A stretch of 64,000 nt of DNA, taken from contig CM060731.1 of assembly GCA_030704615.1 (NCBI GenBank), positions 43,772,001-43,836,000 of the forward strand, given 5' to 3'. The first letter of the stretch is position 1; each line of letters opens with the position of its first letter. The position numbers and the translations under genes were made by a program. The notes under the pieces were generated by a model that had not been told where the DNA came from, made no database searches, and worked only from the letters and a program-made list of their open reading frames with translations. Below are positions 59,181 through 64,000 of the stretch, one piece after another. This DNA comes from Takakia lepidozioides (lineage: Eukaryota > Streptophyta > Takakiopsida > Takakiales > Takakiaceae).

Positions 59181-59337
59181 TCAATTTCACAATTTCCGAC
59201 ACCCAATCTTACAGAGATACCCACAAGCGCAAACTCTAGCACTACACAGAGAAATGTATGGAAGCAGACAGAGAAAAAGAGAGCACTGTACAAATCCCAA
59301 CGCGGTAACAAGTGAGAAGAGAGATCGAGGGCCTCAG

Positions 59338-59346
59338 TTTATATAA
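59338..59346 (-). promoter_or_regulatory. TATA box of the polyubiquitin gene
   Basis: TATATAAA on the minus strand, about 165 bp before the start codon, predicts transcription from near 59310. No leader intron is evident in the short 5' region, although such introns are common in plant polyubiquitin genes. Confidence 0.6.
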
Positions 59347-59417
59347 CGCAGAAAAGCAAGAAAAAGTATGGAAGACATGGACAAGAACCTTCGCGGAACC
59401 TCACCACCCACTGGCCA

Positions 59418-59725
59418 TAACCGGTTTTTCGAAGCATCTCGAGTACGTGTCTTCAAACGACTGGCTCACTGGATGCTGGTTACAGGCGGTAACCTGCAAT
59501 CCTCACAAGATTTGATAACCTTGGCTGGGCATGGATGTAAAAATTCGATAACCGGGCTGCGCATGGATGACTGTCACATCGAGAATCGATAACCGGGCTG
59601 TACATGGATGAACTGTCACTCTCGATGTTTCGAAAAACCGGTTACCTAGTCCATAGCCGGTCGTCGTTCTGCCATCTTCTTTCACTGGACGTTATAGAAA
59701 CTTTATCTTTATCTTTATCTTTATT
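59418..59725 (-). promoter_or_regulatory. Polyubiquitin upstream region with inverted and tandem repeats
   Basis: TAACCGGTTTTTCGAA occurs at 59418 and, inverted, at 59629-59644, with partly conserved flanks. Between them are three units of GATAACC..GGCTG..CATGGATG at 59514, 59547 and 59588. Farther upstream (59699-59725) is a (TTTATC)4 tract, which reads GATAAA on the gene strand. Likely transcription-factor sites; which factors bind is not known from the sequence. Confidence 0.55.
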
Positions 59726-59729
59726 CCAT

Positions 59730-62700
59730 CTTTGACTTTTGAACGTTTATCAACCTTTTACTCAATCCTCGCGAAGAGGCTGCAAGAACTGAATCCCAAC
59801 GGTTCAGGAACGGTTCATGAATGACTGGTCAATGCAGTCTTTCAGCTGCGGTGACACAACGTTTGAATCTGGACATTGCAATTACATTGAGAAGAGCATC
59901 TGAAATCTTAACTGCAGTTATTTTTTGGTTTGATGACGCTGTACTCGTTTAGAATTATTTTTGAGAGAGGGAGTAGATTGCTCCCGTGCTCCGAGCTATG
60001 TATGCTATACAGCCCAATGTTTCTGACAAGACTGCACATAGCCATTGAAAAGTTCGTGCGAAGGATTGGAGGTTAGATGCAGTTAATAACAAGCTCTGGA
60101 GCTCCACTTCGTATCGTGGCTTCAAATAAAGAGGCATGTGTCCTCGGATGTTATTCATGTCATGATTTCGCTTCGATTTCGCTTTATAATTGAAGATCGA
60201 GCTATTTTCTTGAAGCTCTCTACGATGGCAGACTTTCTTGAACTCAGCTTGCTCATTTTGGCAATGCCCAACATTCCACACGCACTATTGCAAAAAATAA
60301 GCATATACACGACCTATGCACGACAACTGTACTGACTGTGTTCGCTTTGGCATTCTGTAGCACCAAGTTATGAGTTTTTCTCAGTGGATTTGCAACTAAT
60401 GCTGTTGTCACTCCCATCGCATGGTGAAAGAAGCTGCTGTCACAGTGTTGTAACGGCTCCACTGGTTATCTCTCATGATTGTGTGGAGTTTACCACCGCA
60501 TTCAAAGCTGGAGAAGCTGAGATTTTTCCTTTACTTTTGTCTCTTTAATAAAAACCCAGCCCTACACAAGGTGTACAGTTATGAATCTTACATACGTTTC
60601 AAATGAAAGGAAGCCAGTTAATTTTAAATCTGCTCACTGATTTTTTATTTTTTATTTTTTATTTGGTAAAGGGATGAAGCCCTGAACTTTATTTGATTCT
60701 GCTCACTGATCTTGTTCAGTAAATGCTCAGTAAATGATCAGCTATTGAGTGCTAATTCTTCTGATAAGAAATTCTTGGTGAACTTCATTCCAAGTCTAGA
60801 GTGAACGACACGTCATAAGGAACTCTCATATTACTACACCACTTTGCAGGGCTGATCACCTGCAATCACATTGATGTGTTCTTCTTAGTCTTGATCACAT
60901 CCTCTGTTTGATACAATTTCGTGCGAAATCATTAGTTAGTGGGGAGTGGTTCCTAGTCAATAACTGGACATTAGGTTTAACCTGGGCAGAGCTTGTAGTT
61001 GCTTAGCTCTTACTCTTCATCTTTTTGAGCATTGCATACTATTATCATCATGTTCTCTTGTCAGGCCCATAAGCTCTGCGATCTCCGGGAAGCTATGGAT
61101 GCCCTGTGGTCCAGAATACCTTCAAACAATACTCAAAGGTATGACATCTGTTCAAAAGTTGGAAATCTATGAGAGTTTTCTACTTCAAATGTGGATCACA
61201 ATTGTTCATAATATGCGAAACAATGCACCTGCAAACATCGTAGGATAACCCATATTTACAAAGGCGTGCACATGATCCCTAAGCCTCTGGGCTTCCAGTG
61301 GACGTCATCTGTTACATATCTGCCCCAGAGATGGGTCATGTCTTATTCTTGAGGAATACCGCAGCAGCTTCCCCTGAATGGACAGAAGAGCAAAGAAATG
61401 ATGATAGTTTGCAGTACAATGTTGAAACCAAGCCTCCAACCTTCAGTGATCCAGTAGACGTCAACAGAACCTTCTGCAAAGTAGTCACGCCATGAATGTA
61501 CCTAACCTCATTCAAAGATGACATTTCCTTACTTTCTTCTTTCTTCTTCTTTCTTCTTCTCCCTTGTTTGTAACTTGCAACCCTCCAAATGACACAACAA
61601 AGGAGCTACAAGCAATCGAACTCTAAAAACTCGTGAGTTATGGGGTGAAGTGTGGACACCGCACCCCCAAAATATTTGAAAAGCCTTGTGTGTTAGACAT
61701 TTTGATAAGAGAACCGATATTTTGCCCATAAACAACCGCTTGGGTTGTTCTCCTCAAAATTGTTATAATCTCTCACTCATAACTAGTAGATTTCTCTGAA
61801 AGTTGTGGTAGGGAGCCAAGCAGGTAACTTTGTATATGGTGAGTTTGCATGGATGTTGCATTGTACTAGATTTCGCCCTTTCCTGTGCTGGAGGTTTAGT
61901 TTTGTTGCAGTCTGCAAAAAAAGGCTTGGGCATTTAGGGGTTATCATCTACATCCCATATTGCTTGCCCTGGGGATATACAATATCTAGCACTGTTGGGC
62001 TTCTGTAGTGGGAACCTCACTAACAGCAAGGATGGAAAAGTCAAGTTGGAACAGGCAACCCTGATTTCTTTCCTGCACAATGGAGCCACAGAGGTAGAGT
62101 ATCAGTCCTTTCGTGCAGCCTTGAAAAGTAGCGTTCTTCTCCAAACTACACATCCTTGGTGGGTGAGCTGGTCCTTATACATGTGAATGGAATAGAGCCC
62201 ACCCCCCAAGGGGAGCAGTACCCACATGGGGAAGAGGCTTATTTCCTCTAGCTCCGGTTGGCGTCATATATATTTGTGTGTGCGTGTGTGTGTGTGAACG
62301 AAAGAAAACTGGGTGATGGTGATTTCCTTGAGGTTCTAATTCATTGGAGGAACCAGGTGTACCGATCATATATACATTGAGAGACCACACGGATAGGTTG
62401 GGAGAAAAGAAATGTGTGGCGTACCCCGTCTCCGAGGGTTCTCATTTCGACAAGCCAGAGCCTTACCCGGAGTAAAGATGCAGAAATTGCTTTCCTAAAT
62501 ATTCGGGGGGCTCAATGGTCCAGATCTTCCTTCAAGAACGTAAGAGAAAAAGAAATGTAAGAGAAGAAACAAGGGAGCACCTTACAGATCTGTGAGGCCC
62601 CAAACAACCTTAAGAAAACTCTGCCATTTGAGGCCCCTCAAAATACAAAGGAAAATTTCTGCATGTGCTTTACGGATTGAATTAGAGTATACATATCATG

Positions 62701-63165
62701 ATCTGCAAAGGGAGGATTGACCATGATTTTGATCTACAGATGTAGAAAGAAGGAAGCATGCATTCAGTATTCATTTTCATCGGACAGTCTTTGGGCATTA
62801 GACATGGCTTTGGCATTTCTTCTGGACTAATATTCAGATACTTGAAAATCTCTTCTACCCTTTAGCCTGTTTAACAGGCCGGTCTTGCTTCCAAGAAACA
62901 GTTTATCTCAGGGTATCTGGTATTAGGCCTGCAATTCATCTCACCCCACCATATGAGAGAGAGAATGTACTCATAAGACATTGTTTGCCGTAGCCTTGTG
63001 GCCATTGCCCCCGCACCCAGTTTGAGCGGAACACAAAGGGACAGAACCTACCTTTGTCAGGGCTGACGCCGGTAGTATGACTTACCTTGGAACAAACAAT
63101 TGATCCGGGTTCTTCCAGATATCCTCTAGAAATTCCTTCACACAAGCATCAATCTGCTGTGTGTG
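59730..63165. other. No supported gene
   Basis: Intergenic DNA with a (CTT)n-like tract near 61540 and a (GT)n tract near 62275. It also contains a short LINE-tail insertion (60629-60710) and the second copy of the LRQTMSYE-encoding repeat at 62968-63038. Confidence 0.45.
60629..60710 (-). mobile_element. Short LINE 3'-end insertion with 13-bp target duplication
   Basis: TCTGCTCACTGAT occurs at 60629-60641 and 60698-60710. The 56 bp between them, read on minus, end in (TAAAAAA)3 after GGCTTCATCCCTTTACC, the usual look of plant LINE 3' ends. This is a heavily 5'-truncated insertion. Confidence 0.6.
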
Positions 63166-63171
63166 GTTTGG

Positions 63172-63297
63172 CAAGGAAATTGTGCCTGTACCTCTGTTTA
63201 CCAACTTTGAAGTCTTGAAGGGTTAAAGGGCCTGGGCTTTTGGCTCAGCCTCAAGACTTCAAAGTTGGTAAACAGAGGTACAGGCACAATTTCCTTG
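63172..63297. repeat. Perfect 47-bp inverted repeat, 32-nt spacer
   Basis: The arm at 63172-63218 (CAAGGAAATTGTGCCTG...) is the exact reverse complement of 63251-63297. The right arm lies within the LINE-like reading frame (minus); the left arm is its inverted copy just downstream. Confidence 0.95.
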
Positions 63298-63900
63298 ATA
63301 GATTTGAGGAGAGCGTCTCTCTGGTGAGAGAACCCCGGACAATGAATCAGAAAATGAATATTGTCTTCAGGTTGCCCACACAACAGGCACTTGCACTCTC
63401 CCTTTCCTCTCTGCTTCTGTTTGCTGTTCAAAGGTAGGCTTCCCGCCCTGAGTTTATATTTCAGTCTAGTGCCGAGAGTGGCTAGACCCTTGAGGCCATC
63501 CATGATGTCCTCAATCATATGAGAGAGAGAACTCAATACTACTATTATCGTGCCATTCAAGTTCTGTTAGCAATCACCTTATTGCAGAAAGCCAGTCCTG
63601 GTCTCAGATCTTTCTCAGCTTCATCATTTGGCATCTCACTTGATCTCTCCAATTCCGAAGCGTACAAGAAATTCCCGGTCCAACTTTCTGCCCCTCTCCC
63701 TCACTTTTCTTATCTCTGTTTGACTCCATCTCTCTCCCTTGATTTTTCCCTGTCTCACACATGCACCAGTGACTTGTCAGAGGAAAATCTCCATCCCAGC
63801 CGATTATTCGCCCTATTATTGGTTGGTATTGGAACCGTTGGAGGGGGTCTCTTTCGAGATATGCTGTGGGCAAAGAATTCCTCTCCAGAGGCTATCTCCT
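63198..63900 (-). pseudogene. LINE reverse-transcriptase C-terminal fragment (zf-RVT)
   Basis: The translation of 63560-63198 includes CKCLLCGQPEDNIHFLIHCPGF, a CxxC..H...C zinc-finger block typical of plant LINE reverse transcriptases (PF13966), preceded by LGTRLKYKLRAG. Sequence to about 63900 on the same strand looks like further decayed RT coding DNA. Frames are broken. Confidence 0.65.
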
Positions 63901-64000
63901 CTCACCGAATACTATTTGACAAGGTGCAAGGTCTGAGGTCACATGCACAGTCGATTGCTACACATCTGCCTCTAGTGAAATGTCATTTTCATGCACACAC

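Overview
The window reads as nuclear DNA of a streptophyte (land plant or close relative). Three things support this. A polyubiquitin gene carries the plant-type residues Ser19, Asp24 and Ala57 in every complete unit. There is a spliced plant-type ATX1/CCH copper chaperone and a small cluster of phytocyanin (early-nodulin-like) genes. Everything else is a dense, nested field of plant-type transposable elements (CACTA/En-Spm, SWIM-finger DDE, Ty3/gypsy, LINE, SINE-like). Divergent families and very high transposon load make a non-seed plant plausible, but that is inference; the sequence does not name the species.

Layout. 1-2 kb (minus): a decayed transposase-like gene with IIHDKMDH and, in a second copy, GHTHEDID motifs. 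2-6.2 kb: non-coding DNA rich in a 24-nt hairpin repeat, then a Ser/Pro-rich gene start. 6.2-13.4 kb: a nearly complete transposon (element A) bounded by arrays of an 8-nt GTGAGCCC-like unit. It holds two divergent genes: a permuted DNA-methyltransferase-like gene (minus) and an intact two-exon SWIM zinc-finger transposase (plus). 13.4-20 kb: a multi-exon gene of unknown function with a GGQHT motif, which element A may have interrupted, followed by SINE-like inserts and further exons. 23.2 kb: a fragment of the SWIM transposase.

24.4-27.8 kb (minus): two phytocyanin-like host genes, one with two tandem domains. 30.4-31.2 kb: a GC-rich, CACTA-terminus-like block. 31.7-36.5 kb: a mosaic with a second copy of the 1-2 kb transposase, a piece of SWIM transposase, two halves of an FCP1/NIF-type phosphatase gene in swapped order, and a second methyltransferase-like fragment preceded by five tandem CATGAGCN units. 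36.5-44.95 kb: a decayed CACTA element with a Ptta-like gene, a TNP2 transposase with five in-frame stops, and a CACTA-type right end. 45.0-53.96 kb (minus): a Ty3/gypsy LTR retrotransposon with broken gag-pol and one intact extra ORF.

55.2-59.7 kb holds the clearest host genes: a copper chaperone (plus) and a six-unit polyubiquitin gene (minus) whose last unit is cut by a TAG. 59.7-64 kb has no recognised host gene and contains LINE remnants, one with a perfect 47-bp inverted repeat.

The most unusual content is the SWIM-transposase/methyltransferase element family (four traces here), its 8-nt terminal arrays, and the dispersed 24-nt hairpins, at least two of which lie inside predicted introns.
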